The position numbers and the translations under genes were made by a program. A DNA stretch of 64,000 nt from Paraescarpia echinospica (lineage: Eukaryota; Annelida; Polychaeta; Sabellida; Siboglinidae). A model generated the notes under the pieces. The model searched no databases. It saw nothing but the letters and a program-made list of their open reading frames with translations, and was not told the origin of the DNA. Where the stretch lies: contig CM034535.1 in assembly GCA_020002185.1 (NCBI GenBank), positions 72,549,684 through 72,613,683 on the forward strand. Direction: 5' to 3'. Positions 25,401 through 38,400 of the stretch are shown piece after piece (within the stretch, counting starts at the first letter, position 1; each line of letters begins with the position of its first letter).

Positions 25401-27075
25401 AACTTATCTCTGTGTTGAGAAACGCTATCTTCGTGGCCTCAGTGAAGAAGAAGTTCTCACAAAAGGTATCTTCACTTTCATATCAGTTGCTGGATATGTA
25501 AGATGTTAAACCTGTCTGAGTCCATGTCTTGACCAGGTAGATTTCACTAGAATTTCCCACTTTCTTTCAAACATTAATTCTGAGTAAACCACAGGCATGA
25601 TATTGTGTATTGTAGTTGCAAATGGTTATGTAGTATTAACTCTTGGATGTACAGGTCAACACAATTGCCATTTGTTTACCTTTGATGAATCTCTTCAGTC
25701 AGACAGAAGCCGGGATCTGCTGCTATGTAGACTCCGGGGCTAACATAACAGAAATCAGCATAACACCAAATTGTAGTCGGGCAAAGTCACAAACTCTGAT
25801 AAAAGCCATACGCAGTTGCTTCATAGCTGCTGGTATATAGTAAAAAATGCATATAGATATAGTTATATAGTAAAAGTAATCCCCCAAAATTTACTTATTT
25901 ACAAGTACATTTCAAAAAATCTACTTACTGGTAAGTACTGTGTATAGTGTGCCACTGTGTTGTGATTTTGAGCCAATACTAAACATAATGTTTTTTAAAG
26001 TTTAAAACAATCCGTAATAAATCCGTATTTTCAACCTGCCCATCTTCACCTCTCTTCTCTATATAAACCTGTAATTGGAACCATTCTTATAAACACTTTT
26101 TATAATTGGTTTTGTGAAATTAAAAATTTATATATTAAGTATATTCCCTCATTTCCTGTGTCTTTCCTATTTTATATTGGTTACAATTTGGCATATTTTT
26201 TTGTTAGACTTAATATTCTGTAATGGACCCTCACTTAATATTCCGTACTGTATAGCGGATTATTTTTACACACCTATTCATACTTTCTACTTTTATTAGC
26301 ATTTGTGAACATCTGTTTTCAAAAATGTACTTTTCAAATAATATATTATTTATCGCATTTTATAGATCCCACCTCATTTCAATGTTGACCCTATTTAACA
26401 TCCCCTAGGATATGCCAGCTCGTTTGTGAATATTTGTTGTGTAGTTTTGAAGAAATTGGTCAATCTATTAAATAATATTTAACTGGACTCGGGGATCATT
26501 AAATCAACTGCACACATTACTTAAACGGTTTACACTTGACAAACATGATCATCGACAAACCAGATTTGTGATTGCCTGTATGAATGGAGGAAGGAATTTT
26601 CAGGTATTATTGATGGATTGTTTCTTTTCCAGGTTTGGCGGCGTTTCTCAACAACGATGTTGGCATTTACCAACATGTCATACCACTGTTGCTGAAACGG
26701 CTACACACAGTCCTAGACTGGATGCGCAAACAGAGAAAGTTTGTCTTCTATGCCAGCTCTCTCCTGCTGGTCTATGAGGGAGCAGTGTGTCAGTGCACCA
26801 GAAACTCCACAGAAAACAGAACTATGACATTTAGTGATGGAGAGAATGCCGCACGGACTGATTCGACTAAGCAAGATAACACCTGCTGTGATGCGATGGT
26901 GGCACATCATATTTGGGAATGTTCAAAGCAGCATATATGGGAAGGAAAACAGAATGCCCAATGTGTTGATGTTCGAATGATTGACTTTGCGCACGTGTTT
27001 CCTTCAGAAGAGAGGGACGACAATTATATTGAGGGTGTTGAAAGTTTGGTGAAATATCTAAACCGGCTGCTGTAG
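19499..27075 (+). CDS. IPMK: Inositol polyphosphate multikinase
   Basis: Five coding exons: 19499-19616, 20562-20747, 24861-25033, 25381-25465, 26633-27075, giving 334 aa (human IPMK is 416 aa, fly Ipk2 shorter). The N-terminus carries HQVAGHAFGKGKTKLG. The inositol phosphate kinase signature PCILDVKVG is at 117-125 (D121, K123), the SSLL motif at 229-232, and the catalytic MIDFAHVFP with D305 near the end, as in IPMK. IPMK phosphorylates Ins(1,4,5)P3 and Ins(1,4,5,6)P4 towards InsP5, makes precursors for pyrophosphates and can act on PIP2 in the nucleus. The long basic insert of vertebrate IPMK is reduced to a short charged stretch around 240-290. The ATG has a good Kozak context, and an AG acceptor just upstream suggests a non-coding first exon. 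Intron 2 (4.1 kb) holds a LINE, intron 1 a MITE and intron 3 a SINE. Confidence 0.94.
19710..19901. mobile_element. TA-flanked MITE (pogo/Tc1-like), copy 1
   Basis: Ends TACAGTGGAACTTCG and GAGGTTCCACTGTA are inverted copies with a TA at each outer edge. Inside are repeated GGTCACC / GGTGACC segments. The same element occurs in DDX21 introns at 37471-37662 and about 41301-41487. It lies in IPMK intron 1. Confidence 0.75.
20785..20880. repeat. Degenerate tandem repeat (CATAACCCCTCATGGA-type)
   Basis: Four to five imperfect ~20-bp units containing ATAACCCCTC and CATGG/CACGG, starting about 40 bp after the donor of IPMK exon 2. Confidence 0.5.
22020..23975 (+). mobile_element. CR1/L2-like LINE in IPMK intron 2, internally deleted
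   Basis: Parts of one LINE in order: an N-terminal segment with RRTCKRGRRGGAL (near 22260-22298), an endonuclease remnant (about 22310-22380), then reverse transcriptase: SRLNDYRPVALTSVTMKVFE, FAYQANRSVDDAV, LFIDFSSAFNNI, NLELNLSKTKEIIV, and the C-terminal VWFGSAGQEEKQRLEAIVK to about 23520. It ends TTGGCAATAAA followed by (CTA)n near 23960-23975. Frameshifts and a deletion between endonuclease and RT make it inactive. Same orientation as IPMK. Confidence 0.82.
24600..24795 (-). mobile_element. tRNA-derived SINE, family A copy 1
   Basis: On the minus strand: GGGAGCAGTGGTCAAGTGGA (A box), then GGGTTCGAATCCC (B box), then a body with TTGAAACTTCAGCAATTCCA and CCGTTGCACCCTTCTACTTGG. The body matches the element at 33178-33365. 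It lies in IPMK intron 3. Confidence 0.75.
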
Positions 27076-27163
27076 GCTGTTTTCGGTAATTTTACTCTAT
27101 CCAAATTTTTGTACTACAAGTTTGAAGGACTCTCAGGCTACTTGAATTATTTATTAACAATAT

Positions 27164-27169
27164 AATAAA
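27164..27169 (+). terminator. AATAAA poly(A) signal of IPMK
   Basis: The first AATAAA after the IPMK stop, 88 nt downstream, giving a short 3' UTR. Further AATAAA-like sites occur in the AT-rich DNA beyond. Confidence 0.6.
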
Positions 27170-28059
27170 TTATTTGGTGTCATGGATTAAACTTAGTGAA
27201 GAACATGGCTATAGTTTTTTGTGTAAGAAAAAAATGCAACATATTTATATTCACATATAATATCACCAAAAGTGCAATACTGCTACTAATATAAATAAGC
27301 TGTATTATTTGTAGAATTATTTTGTAGAGAAATAATATTATTTGTAGTGAATAATTTTTGTTACACTGTTTTTTATTTAGTTGAAAAACTTTTCAAAAAT
27401 AAATTATTTTTTTGTTCAATGTTTCAGAAAAATACATTTTTAGTAATTTGTTACGAGCTGAATTTGAAAACGTGATGTGACTGACATTCATAGCAATGCT
27501 TGATATGGTTTGAACCAAGCCATCCAGTAAATTATATATAATTGTTAGTTATTTACAGGTAATACAGGGTAGTAATGAATTTTCAGACAAAATATTTGTC
27601 ATTCAGTAATTTTAAATGGAAGCTGTTATTCTGAACAAATGAACTATTTTAAGTGTCCAATAGATAACATTCATACATTGAATCATGTTCTTACTGTTTT
27701 GTCACTGTTTACTACCAAGCATGGGGGATATTACAAAGAATCCATTACATATCTTACTATTATATTATTACTAATCTATTACAAATATATAATTATGTCG
27801 CTGAGGCATTATTACTGTTGCTGAATGTTGATTAACTATTTTAGAAGGGTCTGTAAAAGAAATACAAAGCAAACCGTGTGTGTGAATGGCATGTGTGCGT
27901 GCATGCATGGGTTAGGAATGTGCTGAAGCCATACCCACTCCAAGGCAGTCATGCATCCCCAAAATTAGTAATTGGCTTGCTAATCCTGCAATGTTTCATT
28001 GAGCAGATGTTTTCTGATTCCATCAAATTGAGTAGCCCAATGCTGGCAATGGTCTTTTG

Positions 28060-29210
28060 CAAATTTGCAGGCCAACATAGTCATAGTCTAGATTTCAGTA
28101 AAGTTTTCGATCGAGTCCCTGGCTGCAGGCTGGCGACGAAACTAAATGCACATGGGATAGGAGGAGCGGTTAATAGATGGATATCGCAGTGGCTGACGGA
28201 CAGAGTACAGCGTGTCATTATAAATTATTTCAGTTCAGGGTGGTCAGCTGTTAAGAGTGGTGTCCCCAAGGGTCTGTTCTGGGTCAAATTTTATTTGTAA
28301 TATATATTAATGACATAGACGAAGGAGTGTGCAACCATCTCCTAAAATTTGCTGATGACAAAACTGTTCAGTCAGGTATCATCCTGTAAAGATGCGGAGC
28401 AACTTCAGAAGGACCTAAACAACTTGCACGGGTGGAGTGCAGAATGGACAATGTTGTTTAAAGCAGAAAAATACAAGTGTGTACATTACGGTCATAACAA
28501 CAGGCGGTACGACTACTTCATGGGTGATAACCCCATAGAAACATCACGTATAGAAAAAGATTTGTGATAATAACAGACATACTTAATGTTACTGAACAAT
28601 GTGTTAAGGCATCAAATAAGGCTAATGTGATGCTAGGCATGATTAATAGAGCTATCAAATATAAGACCAAAGAAGTAGTTGTAAAACTATACAAGTCCAT
28701 AGTAAGACCTCACCTAGACTACTGCATTCAGGCATGGCGCCCATTCAAACACAAAGATATAGACTTACTAGAAAAGGTGCAACGTAGGGCGACCAGGATG
28801 ATTTCAGATTTAAGTCACTTAGATTACCAAAGACGGTTAAGAGTGCTAAATATCACGACTCTGGAGACTAGACGACTGCGTGCTGATTTATTGGAAGTTT
28901 ATAAAATATTCAACGGGCTAGATACTCATCTTCCTGCAGATTTCTTTGTTATGTAAAATAAACAGACCAAAACAAGAGGGCACCCTTTCAAAATAACCAA
29001 AGTGCACTCAAGATTAGATATACGCATGTACTCCTTTACTCAAAGGATAGTTAACGACTGGAATAGACTTCCGGAAGCAGCAGTGATGTCCAAAAACATC
29101 AACCAGTTCAAGGGACACATTGACAAATATTTACGCAATAAGGCGGAGGATTACACGAGTCAACGTTTGACTCCCTTCCTCGTCAACTCCTTGACTACTA
29201 CGTAGAAGAG
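28060..29210 (+). mobile_element. CR1-like LINE, 5'-truncated RT
   Basis: The plus strand encodes most of a CR1-type RT: LDFSKVFDRVPG, WISQWLTDRVQRV, SGVPKG, the catalytic [48 protein letters not shown], the C-terminal RLDIRMYSFTQRIVNDWNRL, and a stop at 29203-29205. Several frameshifts and at least one stop break it. It lies between IPMK and DDX21. It is the same broad clade as the copy at 38347-39287, but clearly a different lineage. Confidence 0.88.
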
Positions 29211-29650
29211 GAGGATTCATGGTAAATTTAAATTCAAGGTAAATACTAAAATAATACATTGTCACACTTGCTATTATTAGCAGTTGGAATAATATGCAGA
29301 CAATGAAACCTGTTTTTTTAGTTTTGAAAACCATAATATATTACTATTGCATAAATAATATATTAATATTACATAAAACAACGCCTATTATGTCTGAACC
29401 GGGGAGGCTGAGCCAAACCCACTGTTAGTTAGATGGGGACTGGAGAAAGCGATTTACTTTCCCTGCACCACAATTCGCAAGATGGCAGCACACACGCAGA
29501 ATAAGTTTCGTAGACATTCGCCACGAGCGCTGCCACCGTCCTTTTAACTCGTCACCAACACGTGGTGGGGTATGTCTCAGATTGTTGGTGTTTCAAACTC
29601 CGTATTTCTGTAAACACGAAAACCTAAAGGCGTCATTAATAGATAGTTCA

Positions 29651-32600
29651 ATGCCATCGATTGCAGAGATCGGCGACGTCATCAACATGACGGAATCCAC
29701 GGAAATACCGACAGAGAAACGCAACAAGAAAAACAAGGTGCGCCAAGTGTTGTGATCTACTTTATTTGAGCGATAATATGTCGGTATAGCACGTAAGCCA
29801 CACAATTTTTGGCTCAATTATTGCCGGATACACTTTCCAAACTGTCTGATTCCGAGTCGTACTGCAAGTCTGTGTTGGTACTCTGTTTCGTCATCAGAGT
29901 CAGACGGGTACCCAAGTAATACTAAGTAATAATAATAAGTATAAATCACTAAATGTAAGTTTGTCAAAGAAAAAAGTGAACTATTTGATTTACTTTTTTG
30001 TCAACAGATCAACATTAGTCATTAGCGTAGCATACAGGATTTCCCCCTAAAATTGGCAAAGAAATTTGATTCAGCACAAATCAAGCTTTAGCAAATTTTA
30101 TTCTGCATTGCTCTATGTGGATAGTAATTTTTTTTTCCAGGACAAGAAAACAAAAAAGAGGAAGTCTGGAGACAATAGTTGTAGCACTGACCAGAGTTTG
30201 TCGGAGTCGGTGGGAGCTGTTGACATTGTTGACAGTACACCATCGAAAAAGACAAAGAAGGACAAGAAAAAAAAACTAAATTCACCTGCTGCGGAGAATG
30301 GCATTGCTGTTGATAAAGAAAAATCAAAAAAGAAGAAGAAAAGAAAATCTGATGCAGCCGAACAGGATGCAACATCTGATAGCTCGTCAGACAGTGTCGT
30401 TGACAAGAAGCAGAAGAAGAAACGCAAGGCAGAAGCCAATGGTACGGACAGCGACAGCAGCAGCAAAAGGTCAAAGGTCGAGGAGGCAGAGAAGGCACAG
30501 GTGGCGCTGTCGCCCGAAGAGGCAGCAGGAGATTTCAGCAAATTCAGGATTTCTGCAGGTGTCATAAAGAAATTGAAAGGTGTGCAATTATTATGTTTTG
30601 AACACATGAATAATGCTTGAGAGTAATAAGTATTTTTTCTCTGTAACATGGCATTCTATACATTTGGCGTAAATATCTGGTTGTATTATCACGCTCATCA
30701 AGATTGTAAGTTGAATAGGTATAATTATTTTCAGTTATGGATACTTTGATTAATCTCAATGTTGAACCTATTGCAAATGTTTGTGACAATAATTATATGT
30801 CATGTCACTTTTCTTTTGAATTTTAGGTCATGGTGTGAAGTTCCTGTTTCCGATCCAGGCAAAGACATTTGACTATGTGTATGATGGAGAAGACGTTATT
30901 GCTCAAGCACGTTAGTATACAGGCATATAACCATTTTATGATAACAATTATCAATAATGGGCATTGTAACTGCTGTATGTGTTTTCACTATTTTTATCAT
31001 GAGAACTGGAACATTCTATGTTTCCAAGTTGGATAATTCCATCATAATACTGAGTGCTCAGTATTTTTGAAAAGTTTTTTGCACGCCAGGGTAGACATTA
31101 TTCATTAGCAAGCTATTGGGACTTGCATAGGTCAGGATACTTTTGACCCGGTACTTAGCTGACTAAGAAGCATATATGTTTCCCAGATCTTCATTAGGTG
31201 TTATCTATATACAAAACGAATTATCAGAGGAATATATTACAGCATATAGAGCATCAGAATGAAGCTGGTTACCTGTTTGTGCATTAATCATTTATTTGTG
31301 CTGTTTATTTTTCAGGAACTGGTACTGGCAAGACAGTAAGTATCCATCGAAAAAAAATTCTGTAATCACAGTATTGTTCACTATAAGAGTATTTTCAGGT
31401 TGTATATTACACAAAATTGAAAATATGACAATAATACAGATGTTTAAATTTTGCTATTTTTGTGGATTGTCATCAATAAGATCTTTTTATATTATACAAT
31501 ACAAAATCCTTAACAGTTTCGATGTTTTAACATGGTGATTGTAGATGCAGAGTTAAACAAATTCTGAGCTATACACATGCCTATAGCTTACACCTTGTTT
31601 ATAGTAATGTTACATTTCTTACAGATTGAATGTCATCTTTATTACAGTACAACTTCTGAATAAAATGTTTCAGTCAAATGAAGATTTGACCTCATATTAC
31701 ACTCAACAGGCTGACAGTTTTAAAGGTATTTTTGAATTCACACATTGTTTTGTTATTCTAGTTCTCGTTTGCCATCCCCCTGGTGGAGAAACTGCTCAAT
31801 CAGTCGCTGACGCAACGAGGCCGACCCCCGAAAGTGTTGGTGTTGGTGCCGACCCGGGAACTCGCAAAACAGGTGGCGAAGGACTTTGAGGTGTTGTGTG
31901 AATCCCTCTCGGTTCTGTGTGTGTACGGAGGCACGCCCTACTGGCAACAAGGTGGGTACTGGAGTACTGCTTGGCACCCTCGTGACACCAACTGTTAATG
32001 CCAAGCATCCATCAGTTTAATATTCTTGAAAACAGTTTGGTGACGTGCGCCCATCCAGAAAGCCAAACCACAAAACCAGATTATCGTTAAACCGATTAAT
32101 AATTTTTTTTATCATTGGTTGATTCATGCTTCTGATTAGTCGACTACTGTTGCATGTGATTGGTGATTTTGATTATCCAGAAATTAGTTTTGAAAAATGC
32201 CACTGACATCATTCGAAATGGCTACACTGGTTCATGTAATGGTTAACATGAATGGGTGCGTGCATGTTTACGTCACCTGCCGCTTAAGAGTTGCACCGGT
32301 ACTGCCACCTAGCAATCGAGTTTTCTTAGAATGGCCGCCCACAAACCGATTATACATTCAATTATCAATCGGTTTAGCCAAACCCACTGTCAGTTATGAA
32401 AACCAAATTCCCATCACTAAATCAAGTAATCAAATGCTTTTAATAATTGTTTCAGAGCAACAGATACGGGCGGGTTTGGATGTGATAGTCGGAACGCCCG
32501 GTCGCACCCATGACTTCGCCCAGAAGGGCACCCTCAACCTGGGGGCGCTTGACCACGTCGTGTTGGATGAAGTGGACCAGATGCTGGACATGGGTTTCTC

Positions 32601-35436
32601 TGAGATCGTAGAACAGATTCTTTCATTTGCCTACTCCGAGGGTGAGAGCAAAAAAGCTGCTCGTGTTTTTCACGTTGTATATGTTTGTTCCATATGATGG
32701 CCAGGTCACACAAGCGATTGCAACAAATTCTAATTATTTGCCATATTTTTTAATAACTTGACGTATCTTGATAACATTTCCATTGTATTTATATCTATGT
32801 AAAACGAAAGTCACATGTGACATAATCAGTTTGCTTGATGGTAGCCATGGTAATCAGATAAACTTAAGAAGCTGGCGGGTGATTTTGTGGAATTCATATA
32901 TTGACCTATTTTTTATTTATTCTAACAAATGATACATCAAGTTGTGCAATGAAGGAGTTTGGCTATTTTAAATGGATTGGTGCAGTGGTTGTGTTTGTGC
33001 CGGCAGAGAGCAAGGAGACGAACCCACAGACATGCCTCTTCTCTGCCACCCTCCCTGTGTGGGTGTACAAGACGGCCAAGAAGTACATGCGAGACACACT
33101 CAAGAAGGTCGACCTCATTGGTCAGCAGCTTGTGAGAACAGCTACCACTGTACAGGTAGGTCTTATCGGTCAGTGCTTTCTGCAGCGGTTAGAGTGCTGG
33201 ACTGTCGTTCAGGGGAACCGGGGTTCGAACCCTGGTGCCGGCTGGGTGGTGGTTCAGTACTGGTTTGGCTGCCGTGTTGAAACTTGGGCAATTTCATTCA
33301 CCCTGCATCTATTGGAAGAGACGCTACATGCCGTTGACCCCTTCTATCTGGTGTCTGAGCCAGGATTAGGGTAAAAGATCATAAGCAGGTAAATGGAAAA
33401 ACTTGTCATGGAAGTTTCATTCTAAAAAACCACGACAGAATCATTAACAAAATGGTATATATAATGGAAGAAAAAGTAGCAGTCATTTGCATAAACACGG
33501 ACGTGTCAACAAATGTAGCTGGTTCATTCGGTCAGACAAGATGGGAAGAATAACGCTGTGGGAAACATGCTTCTACTTAAGGGGTGGCTTCAGTTGGGTC
33601 AAAGTCTACACAATTATCTTGTGTACAAAGACAAAAATAGTGACCATATGTGTTGCGGCATGAGAAAACCCGTCGGAAGTCGCGCTGTGCTAATTTGAGA
33701 TACACGCTAAATAACATGGTCATGGTCGAATTTTTTTTTTTAACCTAATTACATTCTAATACTATTTAACATTCTTATTTATCAACTATTTCGGCTAAAA
33801 GTTAGTTTTATACCGTGTTTTATCATATTTATTGAAGCCCACTGTCAAAATAATTACCACTAAAGACAATAGAAAAATGTACTACTTCGGCCGCGTGTAG
33901 TTACAAGGTTATTTTCGTTTCACTTCCATGTGTCCTACATCGTTGGAACCGCCATGAACCCTGCCGTTGAATACAGCATAGTGCTCATGAATACATCGAA
34001 AGCACATTCTTTGCGCATTGCCGGAGTAGCCATCATACAAGTTTGTTTACGTTTTCGAAGAGCGGTGATTTCTGTTTAAGTATTCAGAATTTAGGGGATT
34101 TGAGTTGGCATCGTGCCATCTGGTATATGTACAGATGTGGTAGGACTTAATTCAAGCAGTTAAACATTCTCTTATTTTGTAAATTATATATTAATCTGCA
34201 GTTTGACAGCTGACAGGTCGTAGGACCAAAATGGCGGCGTCTATGAGACGTTCCGCTGTACGCAGAGATACTGACAGAGAGAGACAGAGATTTCTCGCCA
34301 TTTGAATGCACTCCAAGACATTAACATGGGAACTACTGCTGAAGATAACGTCCTGAAGGAAGTGATATGTGATTATTTTGTAAATAGATACTTAAATGAT
34401 GATGAATTATCAGAAAGTGACACTGACAGCAACGATGAGGAATCGGCTGATCGTGAAAGGGACGTTGTCCTTAGCACCAGCTCTGCTGTCAACATCACAC
34501 CTGTTGACCGAGAAGCCGAAGAAGGTGAGTTTAATTATTGTAATGAATATAACTGTTTTGTTTTATTGTACTAATATGTAATTATGTTATGAAAATTAAT
34601 TAGAAAATGTAGTAAAATTAACTATATTCCATTTTATTTACTGGATGTGTTTCTATGGTACCAAGGCAACAGATTAATAATAACAATGTCAATGGCAGGA
34701 TCTAACTATGACGTGAAATCCCATTATAGATGTGTGAAATCATAAATGCTAATTTACAAAAATCAATACAAAAAATGCAGAAACAAGTTTTCACAGATAG
34801 TCGCAACATCCAGATGCTATTAACCATAACAAATATTTTTGTTGTCTAAGACTATCTGTCACCTCAATGTTGGGTGACATTGCTATTAAAATTGTTTCTT
34901 CAACTGTCCATGTTTTATTTAACCAGTTGGATTTTTTATTAACAGCGTGTTTCGTTTCATTTCAGATGCGTCTGAGAATAGTGACGATGGTGCGCCACCA
35001 ATCATTGAGAATCTGTAGTTGTAGTTTGCATGTAGTCATGTTTCTAAATTTAGACAATTTTTCCATCTAAAATTCCTGTTGTCATGATGTCATAACAGAC
35101 CCAAGAAACCCATATTACGGTGAATGTTCATGTGACGTACTGTATATATGTTGAACTGAAATGACAATTGTCCAGAATGACCAACAATAAAGTGTTTGTA
35201 CAAGCTACGTATGTATTTGTGTGTATATATTTGTTTCTGAATATTTACACAGCGTTTTCTCAGAATCATATTTCTTGAAACGTTCCTGTATTCTGATGTT
35301 AAAAATGTGATATCTGTTAATAATTGCCCGATTTGGAAAAATTAAAGTGTCCTGTAATCCACAGAGACTGCTCTACAGAATACATGGAAAAAACAGAAAC
35401 AATATTTTGATCATGTGAAGGGTTTTCTCATGCCGC

Positions 35437-35467
<31 letters not shown>

Positions 35468-38400
35468 CAAAGCCAGCCTCACCCTGGACTATGGAGGATA
35501 TGTCATATACTTCATGTAGCAGGAAATATCTCAAGAGTTTAGAAATATTTTACTTGACATTAATAAAGGCAAAACATTGTTTTTGAAACTGAATGCAGTA
35601 TAATTACCGGAAGAGTCCATCTAGGAATAGATTATCTACTATATGGGGACATGAGCGTTAATGGCCACACAAGGACAATGTTGGTACACCACTGTCAGAG
35701 CCAACCACTCTTGCAGAAGAGTTTGCTATACCATCAGATTAATGTTGTAATATTTACCCCAAAAGGTGCATTTGTATATTTCATACATATGAATAGTCAA
35801 AAAGTGTGTACTTATGAACACAAAGGTTTGTTTTGCCATTTTCTCAGAATTCTGTTTTTAGTCAGTGCATAAATTTCATGTGGACCCTGTGAGAAAACCG
35901 TAAGACATATCAATTCCAAATTTTTAGTACAAATAAGACATGCACTACAAAGTGTCAAGAGGGATTTTGTATACTCATCCAAGTTTCCATTTTATCTCTG
36001 CACATTCATGCACCCTACCTAAAAATTGGGAAATGTATCTTCTGTTTTCAAAAAATTATTTCTAATAAAAACTATTTGGAGAATAAAAATTCCTCTTGAC
36101 AGTTTGTAGGAACATGCATTTACAATAAATGTAGCCTATTTTGTGTGTTGTAGCACCATGCATTGTTTTAAAATTTGTGCATGAAAAAGGGTCCATGGCA
36201 TCCACATGTCCAAACAAATTCCATTTGATATATATATATATATATCTTGACACACAGATAATTCTCAAAGTTTTGGATCTCTACCATTATAAAGTTTTTT
36301 AAAGTTCGCCGGAGCACACGCCCCCTTAAATGTCAGTTGACAGTGTTCTTTGTAAACTGAGTCACACCTTATAGATTTTCATTAAGCGTGTCACTGTTTT
36401 TTGTTGTAATTTCAGCACATGGCAGTCCGATCAAGTTACCACGACCGCGCCTCCACAATCGGTGACGTCATCCAGGTGTACAGTGGTAACCATGGACGCA
36501 CTATTGTTTTCTGTGCAACGAAGAAAGACGCGGACGAGCTGGCAATGAGCGATGCCATTAAACAGGTGGCAAATGTCCTACATGGCGATATACCTCAGGA
36601 TAAACGAGAGATGGTCTTGAAGGTTGGTTACTCTTTGATGTACATCGGAGCTCAGTTGCAATGATTTTGGCTGCTTAACATTTTTTGTAATGACCAAACT
36701 TGTTGCACTAGCAGATTGCTTTGCTAAAGGTATACATATTTTAGTTGCATCATTTCTTAAGGGAGCAGTCGAGGACATTCTATTCTTCTTTTCCAGTTAT
36801 AAGTGCTGTATTGTAATGTGTAGGTTTTATCAAGTATTCAATATACTTAATTCAGTGGTTCTTTTATCAAAAACATTTGTAAACATTCATTTCATTAACA
36901 ATGTTAAAAAAATAAAGCATGCTTATAAATGTTGACTGTAAAAATCGGCAAACTCCTTATTCTGTGGTTTTGCACCAGCCGGCAGAAGTTATTTTTTAAC
37001 GTGTGTTTTGTCAACTGACAGAGTTTCCGTGAAGGTCGGTGCAAGGTTATGATCGCAACTGATGTGGCTGCTCGAGGTCTTGACATACCAGAAGTTGACC
37101 TCGTCATTCAGTGCAATCCACCCAAGGTAAGCTTTATAGTTTGCCCTCAGTTTATGGTTCACAGACTATTGTCTGTAGTAGTGGAAACATATTTCTATAT
37201 CCCTTTACTGACAGATAATTGTGAGTGATTATTGGTAGGTATAGAATAAATTCCATTGGAATCTCATTTTTTAACATCCTTTATATGACATAAGTAGTTT
37301 CTCACTTTGACCAATTTTAAATTCATTGTCAACCATGATTCCCGTTAATGTATAGTTTCAGTTACTCAGTCACTAGTTAATTAATTACAGTCAGTTGCAG
37401 GTGTGTGTGTGTGTTATGTAATGTAAGAGCAAGAGGATAGGTGAACAGTTTCCAACCAATCCAGACCACATACAGTGGAACCTCTCTATTAAGGTCACCC
37501 TTGGGACTTGGCAAAAGTGACCTGAATAGCGAGGTGACCTTATTAGTGGGACTAATTTCCTATACTTTACTGTTAGGAAAATAATTTTGGACTGTCCCAG
37601 GGTGACCTTAATTGCGAGGTGACTGTATTACCGGGGTGACGATAAAGCGAGGTTCGACTATATGTCTGTGTCTCCACACTGTTTAGCCTGTCTCTTCTTG
37701 TAGGACACTGACTCCTACATCCACCGGTCTGGTCGGACGGGCCGGGCTGGACGCCAGGGCACGTGTGTCTGCTTCTACAAACACCAGGAGGAGGGCGCCC
37801 TTCGCATGGTCGAACACCACACGGTGAGTGGGCACAACAACACAGGCGGCAGTCAGAGGGTTGTAGCTAAAGCTTAACCCTTTGGACACCACATCATTCT
37901 ATGGAATGTGCTCGGAGTCTCCGCAACGTGTGCAAAAAATGAAGATATGGGTGCACCTGGTTTTTGGCATTTAATTTTGTTGTACTTCAGTTCCCAACAC
38001 TGCCAGATGTACCTAAAGAGCTAATTAAATTCTGCACACAAGATGGTTTTAAATATACTAATCAACTTTTAAATAAACATGCAAAATGCGACACGCTGTG
38101 TCTGGGTGTGTTTGCGTAGAATATTACATCAAACTCTTTGTCAGTTGATGTTTACAGCGCTGTTTTAAATAATTCCAGTACAACCCCATATGAGCCAGCC
38201 TCTGTAATGAGGTAATATTGGATAACAACACCACTCAAAATTAAAAGTAATGAATTGGTGAATAAATTGCTGTCAAATGATGAACGTATTGGTTAACATT
38301 AATATTGTGAAATTTCTGGATACTTTTCTTAGTATTGGTGCGTGATTTAACAAGATTTAACAAGATTGCCATCCAGAAAATTACTCTGGATGGCAGGTGG

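Larger units (their letters stand above)
33577..36329. mobile_element. Possible TTAA-flanked DNA transposon (piggyBac/Kolobok-like) in DDX21 intron 7
   Basis: A TTAA at 33577-33580 and another at 36326-36329 bound a 2,745-bp segment that begins GGGGTGGC and ends GCACACGCCCCC, so the outermost bases are inverted. Farther in, CAATTATCTTGTGTACAAAG matches in inverse a GAATTATCTGTGTGTCAAG segment near the right end. A perfect 17-bp inverted repeat GCGGCATGAGAAAACCC lies at 33655-33671 and 35420-35436. It encloses a spliced ORF (34326-35018). No transposase was recognised. The ends match only weakly beyond GGGG, and TTAA is a common tetramer, so the boundary is tentative. Confidence 0.4.

Noticed and set aside
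30088..30649. Long minus-strand and frame-shifted ORFs over the second DDX21 exon
   Set aside because: They are shadows of the Lys/Ser-rich coding exon in the plus frame.
32041..32440. A further MITE in DDX21 intron 5
   Set aside because: A short inverted match (TAAACCGATT...ATAATT) exists, but I could not define ends or a target duplication.
33182..33255. A tRNA gene
   Set aside because: A and B boxes are present, but there is no good acceptor stem and the sequence continues into a body shared with another repeat copy, so it is a SINE head.
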